A DNA stretch of 64,000 nucleotides from Siphlonurus alternatus (Eukaryota > Arthropoda > Insecta > Ephemeroptera > Siphlonuridae), in NCBI GenBank assembly GCA_949825025.1, contig OX463778.1, positions 11,932,171 through 11,996,170 of the forward strand. The letters run 5' to 3'. Below the pieces are notes generated by a model. It ran no database searches. It was not told where the DNA came from and saw nothing but the letters and a program-made list of their open reading frames with translations. Shown here piece after piece: positions 13,134-48,239 of the stretch (position 1 is the stretch's first letter; each line of letters begins with the position of its first letter). The position numbers and the translations under genes are program-made.

Positions 13134-14220
13134 GACCACTTGCAAAACTATGTTTTAGCAAAACGTAAACAAACTCATTCACCCAGGTATTGTTGGTTGT
13201 TGATTATGTGAATTTTTTTTCCAATACATTGGACCTTATGGGAAATTCACGTTTTTCACATACAGATTTCAATACGTGACATACGTATGATTTTAAAAAT
13301 AATTATATCACCGGAATCTGCAGTTCTTGGACATTTATAATATTGAAAATTTTATTGGAAGATGGTTTCTTTATTTCAATATAGTAAATTTAGTATTACA
13401 CCAAATCATACAGCCAATTGCATAATGGGGTAAGATACGTAACTAGGCAAACTCCAGTTTGTTGATTTTAACTGTTGCAATAACAAACAATCTGAAGCTT
13501 GCTTGGTTACGTATCTTATCCCATGCAATTGGCTGATTTGGTATATCATACTAAATATACTATATTGAAATAAAGAAAACGTCTTCCAATGCAATTTTCA
13601 ATATTATAAATGGCTAAGAACTGCAGATTCCGGTGATATAATTATTTTTAAAATTATACGTATGTAATGCATTGAAATCTGTATGTGAAAATCGTAAATT
13701 TCCCATAAGGTCCAATGTATTGGAAAAAAATACACATAATCAACAACCAACAATACCTGGGTGAATAAGCGTGGCGCAGTGCATTGACCGGTTCTCGTTA
13801 GATCACCGAAGTCAGGCTACGTCGATCGAGCGTGGTTAGTACTCTTGGATGGGTGACCGTTTCAAGTAAAAAATATGCTGCTCCCTCCCTGGGGTAAATT
13901 CGTCTCGCTTTCCACCCAGTGCAGTGATGCACTTGTGTGTGGTTCCCCAAGCTTTGGACATCGCTTTGGTCCATTGAGAAAAAGTAGAGGTGTCCGTCCT
14001 GACTGAGGTTTTCCACGGTTCCCTCAGTCTCACCTCAGCGAATGCTGGGACGCGTTAAGCATGCAGGCCGTGGCCACCATTCTTTCCCTACCTTATCCCT
14101 ACCCAGTACCCCGCCGCGAGCTGTAAGCTCTTAGGGGTGTATCCTTGTAAAAAAAAAAAAAAATGAGTTTGTTTACGTTTTGCTAAAACATATAAATTAT
14201 TATAGTTTTGCAAGTGGTCT
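13134..14220. mobile_element. Long foldback element (family C), interrupted by a SINE
   Basis: The ends are GACCACTTGCAAAAC and GTTTTGCAAGTGGTC. The arms match over about 330 bp around a centre near 13475, and the right arm is split by the 5S-derived SINE at 13767-14163. The same family occurs at 46574-47612: the termini, the GGACCTTATGGGAAATT block and the CAGATT(C)TGGTGATAT block are shared. No transposase ORF was seen, so it is non-autonomous. The superfamily is not determined because no clear target duplication is visible. Confidence 0.85.
13767..14163 (+). mobile_element. 5S rRNA-derived SINE, copy 1
   Basis: The head (about 13777-13865) matches the 5S rRNA internal promoter region: TTCTCGTTAGATCACCGAAG followed by GGTTAGTACT(CT)TGGATGGGTGACC, where 5S has TCTCGTCTGATCTCGGAAG and GGTTAGTACTTGGATGGGAGACC. 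The body contains TTTTCCACGGTTCCCTCAG ... GCGAATGCTGGGACG. This resembles the conserved central domains known from other animal SINEs, though I cannot assign a named domain. It ends in GTATCCTTGT plus an A-tail of about 14 nt. 5S-headed SINEs are known as the SINE3 class. Copy 2 is at 18338-18744. Confidence 0.9.
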
Positions 14221-14691
14221 ATTATCTTTTCCTAACATATATAATATAAAAATATGATATGATAGTTGTATCTTGAGCTAGAATCCCTGGAATATAATTT
14301 TACGCAAAACTATTTAGCTATATATTAATTAAGCTATAGAGAATCTGTCAAAATAAATAAATCAAGACAATTAATAATTATAATACTGCATTGCAGATTA
14401 AAAAAAAAAAAAAAAAAATGAAGTTTTGAACTATATCGCGGCAATAATAGCCTCCAACTCAACATATTTTTTTAAGTAAATTAGTATTTGTAATTTAAAT
14501 ACATTAGGTTAATTATTATTATTTTTTAATTTTATATGTTATTTATTGATTTTAATCCTAAAAATGTGCTAATTAGCAATATTAAAATAAATACGGAAGT
14601 TGGCTGGGTTTGAGACTAGATTCGCGGGTGCTTCTGGGAAAATCGTCGTCTGCTAGTCCTCCATTTTTGGTTTCCGGCGAGGTTCACAGAA

Positions 14692-25700
<11,009 letters not shown>

Positions 25701-25923
25701 ATACCCTCCCTGAGAAGGTGAAGAAAGGAATTCACCAAGGACTGTAGCTTTTATTATCACTTAAATTTATTTTAAGAGGATCAACCATCAAGATCATTAT
25801 TAACTTCTGTGCAAGAGCCATCTAAAATTGCCTTTGCATTTTTTCAATAGAAAATCAATACTACAATAAGTTTGTAAAGTAATGCCAGAGGCATACAATG
25901 TTGGTTTATGTTATATGTACAAA

Positions 25924-25929
25924 AATAAA
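25924..25929 (+). promoter_or_regulatory. ATP5F1A poly(A) signal
   Basis: AATAAA 224 bp after the ATP5F1A stop. The convergent PRMT signal on the other strand is 36 bp further on. Confidence 0.75.
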
Positions 25930-25965
25930 GAAAATTATAAAAAATTAAAAAAGATTGACTTTTGT

Positions 25966-25971
25966 TTTATT
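25966..25971 (-). promoter_or_regulatory. PRMT poly(A) signal
   Basis: AATAAA on the minus strand, only 6 bp after the PRMT stop codon (TGA at 25980-25978). The PRMT 3' UTR is therefore very short and probably overlaps the end of the ATP5F1A transcript. Confidence 0.75.
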
Positions 25972-25977
25972 GATAAA

Positions 25978-40100
<14,123 letters not shown>

Positions 40101-41190
40101 AATGTATTCGATTTTATTTTTCCTGAATCCGGACAGTAATTTTTAAGCTATTATGCAGATGTTATGGTTGCATACAAACTTAGAAACACAAAATAGAGCT
40201 AGGAACGCAGACTATTGTCTGTGCTAGGAAATAGAGCACAAAATGCAAGACCACAAAATTTGGAATCCACAGCTGGTTTCATTCGTACTTTGTACTTTGC
40301 GCGCATAGAGTTTGCGCGTAAATTTGAAATTTCAAAAAAAAAAAATGAAGAACGGCAAGCGCTATTCAATGTTGCCAAATCGCCTAGATTCTGGCCCGTG
40401 AATTCAAACGCACTGTAGAATTCCAATCGCCTCACGCCTCTTATTAGGCGCCATAAATGATTTTTGTTTTATTGAATAGTAAGTAGACCCTGAAAAACCT
40501 CAGCGAGAAAAAAAAAATCCGTGACAACTGACAAACTTAAAAAAGACAGGACCGTAGGATGGATTGGACTTCGCAAAATTTCCGCGCAAAAAATAATCCT
40601 CAAACTCCGCGAACCAACCAAAACGCAGTGTTTGAATATCTTTTCCCTCTTTGATCTTTTCGCAGCTTCTGATTGGTCTGTTCCATGAAAAGATCAAAAT
40701 TCAACAAGTCTTCTCTTGTTCGCAGCTCAGGTCTCAGGTAGCCAGACGTGTGCCTGTGTGCATCTTTTATAACGCTCGTCGTAATTTCAAGAAATTTAAG
40801 GTAACATTTCAAGAGAAAATAATAAATAAATTAGTTGTTAAGATGTTAATAAACTTTTGTAGCGTTTAAATTTTGGATTTATTTAAAAATTAATTCTACA
40901 ATTGGATATTAGATTTAATATTATGCATACTCGACCGCGTGTTGTATGCATATGCATACATACATAAAATCGTGCAGCTTTTATCATGATCGACAAAGAA
41001 ATGGTTTTTCGAGCAGTAAAATTTTTTTATGAAAAAAAAAAAAAAAAAACACAAGTAACATATTATTATTAAAAAAATTAAAAAAGTTATTGGCTGCAGC
41101 TAATTGAAACACATTTTTTTCGTTCAGTACGTTTGAATGGTTTCAAATGTGGTTTTCAAGGATCGAATTCGCTCCCGCGGCTCCCGTTTC
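40101..41190. other. Upstream of PRMT; no gene seen
   Basis: This is the region 5' of the PRMT start codon and should hold its promoter and 5' UTR. I see AT-rich sequence, an A-run near 40330 and another near 41030, and no ORF with recognisable homology. Confidence 0.5.
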
Positions 41191-41193
41191 TTT

Positions 41194-41301
41194 CACTACG
41201 TTTACATGATGGTGTTTAATGCGTATCCGTTGACGACGCCTCACAAGAATAACATCCATCGGCAACGGATACGCATTAAGCACTGTCATGTAAACGTAGT
41301 G
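41194..41301. repeat. Palindrome, ~108 bp
   Basis: CACTACGTTTACATGATGGTG and AATGCGTATCCGTTG pair with CAACGGATACGCATT and CACTGTCATGTAAACGTAGTG around a short centre. It is young-looking, with only a few arm differences. Confidence 0.9.
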
Positions 41302-41691
41302 TTCGATTCGGAAAAATGGCGGCCATCATGGTTGGGGTGGTTGGTCGTTTCATTTGCGGCAAACCGTCGTGCAAACTTTGCATGCACATGAATATCGGAA
41401 AATCCCCTGAACAAGAAATTGTAAAAAAGCATGTTGTTACTGTTCGTTGTTTTAATTAATATTATTTATATTTCAAAAATGACTATATTTCATTTGTTTT
41501 AATATAAATAAACTGCAGGCATACGTAAATTATGTAATTGAAGGAGAGGAAAAAAGCGATGTTTTGCAAATTAATAAATCTAAGAATTCTTGGCGGGTTC
41601 TAGAACTTTCTAGAAGCGCATGCATTTTTCCCTTTTTGAAATCATGGTACAGGGGTACAGGCAAACCAGCATGGAGCATGGTTGATTTGAA

Positions 41692-42148
41692 AATAGGTGA
41701 CTTGTCCTTATACTGATCCTCGCCATCTGTGAGTGGCGCTGCAACTTTTTGCAACTTGCAGTTCAAAGTTGACCAATCACTTGACAGCATGACGTCATGT
41801 CGTTCTAACCCATCAATGGCTCCTCTGTGGTCAACCAATCGCAGAATCGCTTGGCAGCATGGCGAGCCGCGGTGGCCCGAGGTAGTTGTCTTTATCTCGT
41901 TAGTATTTGGAATTGAGCAGTGCTAGGGTGAAAACAATTGCACTGAAGCAAACTAGAATAGTTATACCACGTTTTGGCAGTGAAATATGTTAACTTTTTA
42001 TTTTCTTTCGTACCTATTTCACGGTTCACAAAATTTTCCCCCCATCTTCGCAATGTATTATTTCGTTTCTACATGCTTTGACCGTACACGAAGTTGCAGC
42101 GCCACTCGCACAGATGGCGAGGATCAGTGTAAGGACAAGTCACCTATT
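41692..42148. repeat. Inverted repeat pair with ~345-bp spacer
   Basis: 41692-41746 (AATAGGTGACTTGTCCTTAT ... GTGGCGCTGCAACTT) is repeated inverted at 42091-42148. Both arms read TDGEDQ(Y/C)KDKSPI on the strand facing the neighbour. The spacer holds no recognised gene. Confidence 0.8.
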
Positions 42149-42540
42149 GGTGGACAATCATGTATCATATCCACAGTTAAACAAATCTAAATCTCACGAA
42201 AACCAAGATAAGTTATACATACTGTAATCACACCTAATGTATTATGCAGGTGCCTCGAAATTAAAATGGGTCAATAATTCTGCCTGCCCTTAATCTTTAA
42301 TTGTCATATGTACCAAAAGCTAACGCCAGTGAATTTGCATTTTTCAATTTTTCTTCAGTAAAAAAAAAAAAAAAAAATGCTTCTCTTCAAAACTTCAAAA
42401 TAGAATCCTGCCCAACAGCTGAACTGCCCAGTCAAATGGCTGACTCAACCATGCAGTATGTACATACCGGTATTATGTTGTCGCAGTCACCTGAAGGGTG
42501 TCCTGCTCGCCGGGATGCCTAAGTTACCTTAACCTGACTG

Positions 42541-42612
42541 AGGGGGAAGGAGTATTTAAAGTAAATTGAGTTAAGTAGGGGGAAGGAGTATTTAAAGTAA
42601 ATTGAGTTAAGT
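42541..42612 (+). repeat. Exact 36-bp tandem duplication
   Basis: Two adjacent identical copies (AGGGGGAAGGAGTATTTAAA...TTGAGTTAAGT). They are probably recent. The flanking 42150-43500 is AT-rich with no recognised gene. Confidence 0.9.
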
Positions 42613-42839
42613 CACAACATATATATAGGTTTGACTATGGTTTATTTATTATTATTCAAAGACAAAACTATCACAAAAGTATACAAGACAAACAATAAAC
42701 AAGGAGAGAGGTATTTTACCTTATACAATTAAAGTAGTGTGATCAAAACTTTAAAATCGTTATTAGGCATGAAAATGAGCTCGAAAATTTATGAAAACAA
42801 TTTATTAGTTATGAGAGGCAAATTCCTAGCAATGGGGCG

Positions 42840-42925
42840 AGAGAAAAAAAAATGTAAAAAGTTTGCCGCTCACGGGTTTCGAACCTGGATCTTTTTGATC
42901 AGTAGATTTATTCATGTCTAATGCG
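42840..42925 (-). other. tRNA-derived fragment (B box only)
   Basis: The minus strand has GATCCAGGTTCGAAACCCGTGAG, a good B box (GGTTCGAAACC) with a short T stem. I do not see a matching A box or cloverleaf. Weak evidence for a tRNA pseudogene or SINE remnant. Confidence 0.3.
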
Positions 42926-43505
42926 TTCGTATTCCATATTAACACAATCTATATCATTTATAAGTTCAGTCTGAAAATTTTTTTTATTGTAATACTAAAA
43001 TTAGTGTTGTAAATTCAATTTAACATGGTACGTTGTCGGCGGGAACAATTCAAAAACTTAGAAACTGACGAATCTAACATTTGTCAGTCTTTTGTTTAAA
43101 ATTCGAAATGGCCGGTGAGGTATCCTTTTCAAACACATAAAAACATTCCTTAGGAACCCTAGTTACTAAATAGAAGTTTTGAGAACAACATGTCTGCTTC
43201 ATTTTCAAGCAAAATACGATTTTGTGAAAAATGGTCTGATTTTGCACTTTTTTAACATGCGCGCATCAGATGGGATTTTAAATTTGAATTATCTCGAAAG
43301 TTATGCCGGTGAGGTGGTGACAAAAAAATTGTATGATGTAGAGGGAGGTCTCAAAAAACGTTTTTCATTGTAAAAAGTTCAACATGTCGGCACACTCGAA
43401 AATGATCACTCTACTTTAAGAGTGCCATCAGGCACGACCGTCAGTGTTGGCACCCATCTTCAATCTCCCTCAAGCTGGGCCGAGGCGCCCCACAGCAACA
43501 GCCTA

Positions 43506-43947
43506 CAATGGACAATTTGCATCAACTTTTTTTAGTAGCTCAATCGAAAGAGGAGGTCGAAAAATACACCTGTGAATTTTATGCGATTTTTATTCGTACT
43601 GCATCATGGCTAAAAGAGAGGTCACGTGACTTGGAGCCGGCGCCCGTGTCGCCCGTGACGTCATTGAACTGTCTGGTCAAGCAAACAATTGTCTATATAA
43701 CGCTTGTAAACAATAAATTAATTGTTGCTTGTTTCCATAGCAACGTGGTTGTTTGCAAGCGTTATAAAGTCGATCGTTTGTTTAACGGAACAGTTAAGTG
43801 ACGTCACGGGCGACTGGCTCCAGGTCACGTGACCTCTCTTTTAGCCATGATGCAGTACGAATAAAAATCTCATAAAATTCACAGGTGTATTTTTCGACCT
43901 CCTCTTTCGATTGAGCTACTAAAAAAAGTTGATGCAAATTGTCCATT
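43506..43947. mobile_element. Foldback element, family D, intact copy
   Basis: A 442-bp palindrome: CAATGGACAATTTGCATCAAC ... GTTGATGCAAATTGTCCATTG. Arms include TCAATCGAAAGAGGAGGTCG, GGTCACGTGACC-type and TGACGTCA motifs; the centre is near 43727. Inward ORFs on both strands share KEEVEKYTCEFYAIFIRT, similar to the ORF in the arms of 21434-23386. A close relative is at 32117-33665. Confidence 0.9.
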
Positions 43948-44085
43948 GCAATGTTAGCAATGTAAGCAGTTGTACACTGCAGCCGGACGTCTCTAGCCAT
44001 GTAACCCAGCTCGCTACATGATGTGATAAATGAGGGAGGTAACACATAAATGTGTGGGGTTAGAGCTATCCCAAGCTAGACCACC

Positions 44086-44112
44086 CGTTGTTGGCCAGCC
44101 CAACTCAGGACG
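44086..44112 (-). repeat. 27-bp exact match to 3749-3775
   Basis: The reverse complement of the core of the 3706-3857 foldback, identical over 27 bp. It is a fragment of a dispersed family. 44113-45420 downstream is AT-rich with a T-run (about 44690-44708) and shows no gene. Confidence 0.8.
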
Positions 44113-45449
44113 CTCCACCCGTATTGTGACAATATAATTGTCAGAAAAAAAATATATCAATTAATTTAATTAAAAGCGCGATCGAGTATTATAAATAATT
44201 TTAAGACGCATGATTATAGCAGAGGGTTCAATTATTTTCCCTCGTTTGAAAAAAGAATATAGGCTCTCGAGCTGCGACATAATTAATAACTTGGTATCAT
44301 AAATAATAATATAAAAACTTCTTTCCCAGAGATTCATGGTAATTATTCAAATTTATTATTCATTATACATGTCCTTTGACTTTATTAGAGCATAGTTTTT
44401 ATTTATTAATTTTTTTTTGCCAAAATTTCTATCTTATGTGGAATCTATCGGACAAATCAATTTATAAATATAATGCATTTATAATTATATCTTTCCAGCC
44501 AATTTTATGTGATATATTCAGGTACTGCATTGAAGTTTTATGTATTATTTATTATATACATAGTCTCGAATTGTATCTTGCCATCAAGAGTTTACGCCTG
44601 GGGAATTGGCGGAATCAAAGTTGTTTTTGCTTCCATGGCATGCTAGGACAAGTTAGCCTGTAACGGGAGGAGTAAATGAGTTAAAACAATATTTTTTTTT
44701 TTTTTTTTCTGGATACATCGGGATATGTGAACTCTTCCTTGAGAGAGAATATGTACTGTCGTATTATTTGAAGCGCTATATAGAGTAAGCGAGATGGTTT
44801 CTAGCTGTGATTTTGTGTAGTTGATATTACCCCTTCCTCCCCCTTCCCCTTCCTCTTTTTGCTGATTTGCTGGGTTGACGCCTGATTGTAAAATGTAAAC
44901 ATTATAGTAAACACAATTACAGATACCTAAATTTAAGTGCTAATTAAAGTAGTTATATGGTTTGACAAACTCTTTATTAAAATATAAAAGGTCAACTTTC
45001 TCCCCTTTTGAATTAAAAAAATATCCATTTGTGTGAAACCAATGAAAAGACATGCAGTATATATATTTCGTTACTATAAAGTTGATTTTCATTGCAGTGT
45101 ATATGTGTAACACCCAATATATTAGGTTCTCATAATTCAGGATTTAATCTTGTGTGTGGGGTCGCGCTTTCAAACCATATTTTATACTGTAGAGGTACAG
45201 CAAGAAGCATGCTGTGTTAGATTTGTTATTGCCCATCAGTGGCTGCATGGACTTCATTAATTTGGGATAGGATTTGAGAGTTGGAGGTCATGCGAAAATT
45301 GATTAAATTCATCCCTTAAATTTAAATTTGTTTAATTTTGTTTATAAATAACTTGCAATTTTCATTAAAACCCAAAAGTATATATATTATGTATAATATA
45401 TGTATATCTATATAACAAAAGTTCGAATTCAGGCAAAAGCCGAAAAAAG

Positions 45450-45550
45450 TAGCAAAACTAGTTTTGTGCATCAAGTTAAGCTGAAAATCCGAAATAATCA
45501 ATTATTTCGAGTTTTGAGCATAACTTGATGCGCAAAACTAGTTTTGCTCA
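45450..45550. repeat. Palindrome with AGCAAAACTAGTTTTG motifs
   Basis: GCAAAACTAGTTTTG at both ends encloses GCATCAAGTTA ... TAACTTGATGC. Related AGCAAAACTAGTT motifs are at 45612-45625 and 46431-46445, on either side of the LINE RNase H remnant. Confidence 0.8.
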
Positions 45551-45616
45551 AATCGAGATGAGCAAAACCAGACGGAGACTTTTACATCGGGTGTTTTGCT
45601 CCTTTCCGTTTGAGCA

Positions 45617-46385
45617 AAACTAGTTCAATCTGCACATCAAGGTAATAAAATGATCTTCTTCTTCTTTTCTTATGCCCACGCATTGGCGTTTAAGCCATTT
45701 TACTTCTATAATAGTAAGCCAATAGAGAAGGGCTTCCTTCTCTTCTTTCTTCATGTTGCCAGGCAACGAGTCAAGTTCCGCAGTTAATGCTGAGCATCTA
45801 AATAGATGCCCTCTGTCTTGAGGTTCTTTTTTACACAATTTACAAATGTCTCTATCTTGGATTTTGAATTTCTTCTGATAGCATCCAAGATAGTCATGGC
45901 CAGTATCTAGTCTGAATTTAGCAGTGTCTGTGAGTCTATTATAAGTGTGAGTTTTGGCTGATTTAAATATGAGATCTCCCCATGCTTTAATACTTGCTTG
46001 TTCTTTCCAATCTGAGTCAACTTTCTGTTTCACTGCACTATTAATATGAGCTTGAATTGAATGAATGGAGATGCTTGTTGTTGGCTGTGTCATCTTGCTG
46101 CCCATCTTGGCCAAGTAGTCTGCTTGCTCATTGCCATGAATATTACAATGAGCTGGTATCCACTGTAAGACTATTTCTATGTTATTGTCTTGGTGTTCTT
46201 GTATAAGTTTTTTACATTCATTTACTCTATGGTCTTGAGAATTTGAGGAGGCTATTGCTTGTATTGCTGCTGTTGAATCTGAGAGTATGACTATTTTTCC
46301 GTATTTGTTTTGATTATTGGTTTTCAGTAGGGCTATATTTTTATTGCTTGGACTTCTCCGTCAAAGTTGCTGCCATACTTGCTTG
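45617..46385 (-). pseudogene. LINE RNase H and C-terminal domain remnant
   Basis: The minus strand reads GSNFDGEVQAI, a frame change, then KYGKIVILSDSTAAIQAI, VLQWIPAHCNIHGNEQADYL and a C-terminal part with CKLCKKEPQDRGHLFRC, ending at 45620. The catalytic-site motifs (E in the GSNFDGE block, D in LSDS, D in EQAD) are visible. The start and the rest of the LINE are absent. RNase H domains of this type occur in I- and related-clade LINEs. Confidence 0.85.
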
Positions 46386-46573
46386 ATCAAAACCCGAAAT
46401 GAGCTTTTATTTCAGCTTTTGAGCAAAATTTGAGCAAAACTAGTTCTGCGCATTTTTCAAAGACAATTTATTTGAGATTTTGAATTTGAGGATCTGCGCG
46501 GATCTCTATGCAGGCATTGACATGGAGCTGTCCTAATATAAATAAGTACAAAAATATTTCCAGGGCGGCCTAC

Positions 46574-47612
46574 AATAGACAACTTGCAAAACCCTGTTTT
46601 AGCAAAAAGTAAACAAACTCTCCTATCCACAGTGTATTGTTGTTGTTGATTGTGTGTGTAAATTTTGTTTATACATTGGACCTTATGGGAAATTTACGAT
46701 TATTTTAACACACTGATTTCAATATGTTACAAACCTACGATTCTAAATATAAAAATATCACCAGAATCTGCAGTTTATGGCCATTTTTAATCCAGAAATG
46801 CGTATCAGAAGAAGTTTTCTTTACTTTAATATGGTAAATTTCATATGATATACCAAATCAACTAATTGCATGGGGAAAGATACGTGACCAAGGAAGTTCC
46901 AGATTGTTGATTATTGCAACAGTTAAAATCAACAAACTGGAGTTTGCCTAGTTACGTATCTTCCCCCATGCAATTGGCTGATTTGGTATCATATGAAATT
47001 TACCATATTAAAGGTATACAGGCCTCAAATTACAAATTAGACAGACATTAAGTGTTGCTCAAGTTTATAATCAACATTCGTTTTATTTTTACCTGCGCGC
47101 GGTGCGTCTGTGCGAAGTCGCGCTGTAAAGAAAGTCCTTGCTGACGTCACAACTCACAGCTAGCACCGATTAGCATTGAGTTGTGACGTCATCAAGGACT
47201 TCGTGACGTCATCAAGGACTAAATTTCTTACTTTGAACTGCGACTTCGCACGGATGCATCACGCGTGGAAAAAAATGATGCGAATGTTGATTATATACTC
47301 TAAACCCACTTGGCGACTGTCTGATTTGTAATTTGAGGCCTGTATGCCTTTAAAGTAAAGAAAACTTCTTCGAATCCGATATGCATTTCTGGATTAAAAA
47401 TGCCAAAAACTGCAGATTCTGGTGATATATTTATATTTAGAATCGTAGGCTTGTAACATATTGAAATCTGTGTGTGAAAAAATCATAAATTTCCCATAAG
47501 GTCCAATATATATGTATAAACAAAATTTACACACACAATCAACAACAACAATACACTGGGTGTGTGAGTTTGTTTACTTTTTGCTAAAACAGGGTTTTGC
47601 AAGTGGTCTATT
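46574..47612. mobile_element. Long foldback element, family C, copy 2
   Basis: Termini AATAGACAACTTGCAAAACCCTG and CAGGGTTTTGCAAGTGGTCTATT. The centre is near 46918. The right arm is split by the TTAA element at 47012-47349. Arm sequence matches the 13134-14220 element in the GGACCTTATGGGAAATTTA and AATCTGCAG blocks. Confidence 0.88.
47012..47349. mobile_element. TTAA-flanked foldback (second subfamily) nested in the family C arm
   Basis: A 338-bp element with ends AGGTATACAGGCCTCAAATT and AATTTGAGGCCTGTATGCCT. TTAA is at 47008-47011 and 47350-47353. The opposite arm of the host palindrome preserves the empty site with one TTAA (near 46832), proving insertion and target duplication. The interior has TGACGTCA repeats and CGAATGTTGATTATA-type inverted ends. 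Confidence 0.93.
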
Positions 47613-47698
47613 CATGCAGAGTTACTTAAAGTTTTGCAATGACTGTCAATCTCAATAAATTATTTAATATTTAAAATATTATAATCATGCAGGAACCA

Positions 47699-48232
47699 AG
47701 CAAAGTAAAAAATTCATAACTACCTGAAAATGTGAGTTCAATTCTGCAGGTTACATACTTAAGGGCATTGGGTGTAGCACCGGTAGTTGATGGCAACACT
47801 GACGTATCTTCACCATGTTAATTTTTTATTCGGAGTAATTTTTATGCTAGAGCTAAGCTGATTGCAGTAGTATCAAGGTAATTAGTAGCCCAAGTGCACA
47901 ATTTGGCTTAGTCGTAAAACCTGACTTAAAGAAAAGTATTTTTAGCAATTTTTTAAATTAACCTGCATTTTTTTAAAATATAAAAAAATAACTTTTCTTT
48001 AAATCAGGCTTTATTTAGCCAAATTGTGCACTTGGGCTACTAACTACCTTGATACTACACTGCAATCAGCTTAGCTCTAGCATAAAAATTACTCTGAGCG
48101 GGGTTGAAAAATTAACATGGTGAAGATACGTCAGTGTTGCCAACTACCGGTGCTACACCTAGTGCCCTTAAGTATGTAACCTGCAGAATTGAACTCACGT
48201 TTTCAGGTTAGTTATGAATTTTTTACTTTGCT
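47699..48232. repeat. 534-bp palindrome with TTAA-bounded inner part
   Basis: Outer arms of about 60 bp (AGCAAAGTAAAAAATTCATA ... ACATAC) and an inner 405-bp palindrome (47763-48167, GGGCATTGGGTGTAGCACC ...) bounded by TTAA on both sides. The inner part looks inserted at a TTAA that was the exact centre of the outer palindrome. Confidence 0.8.
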
Positions 48233-48239
48233 TATATAC

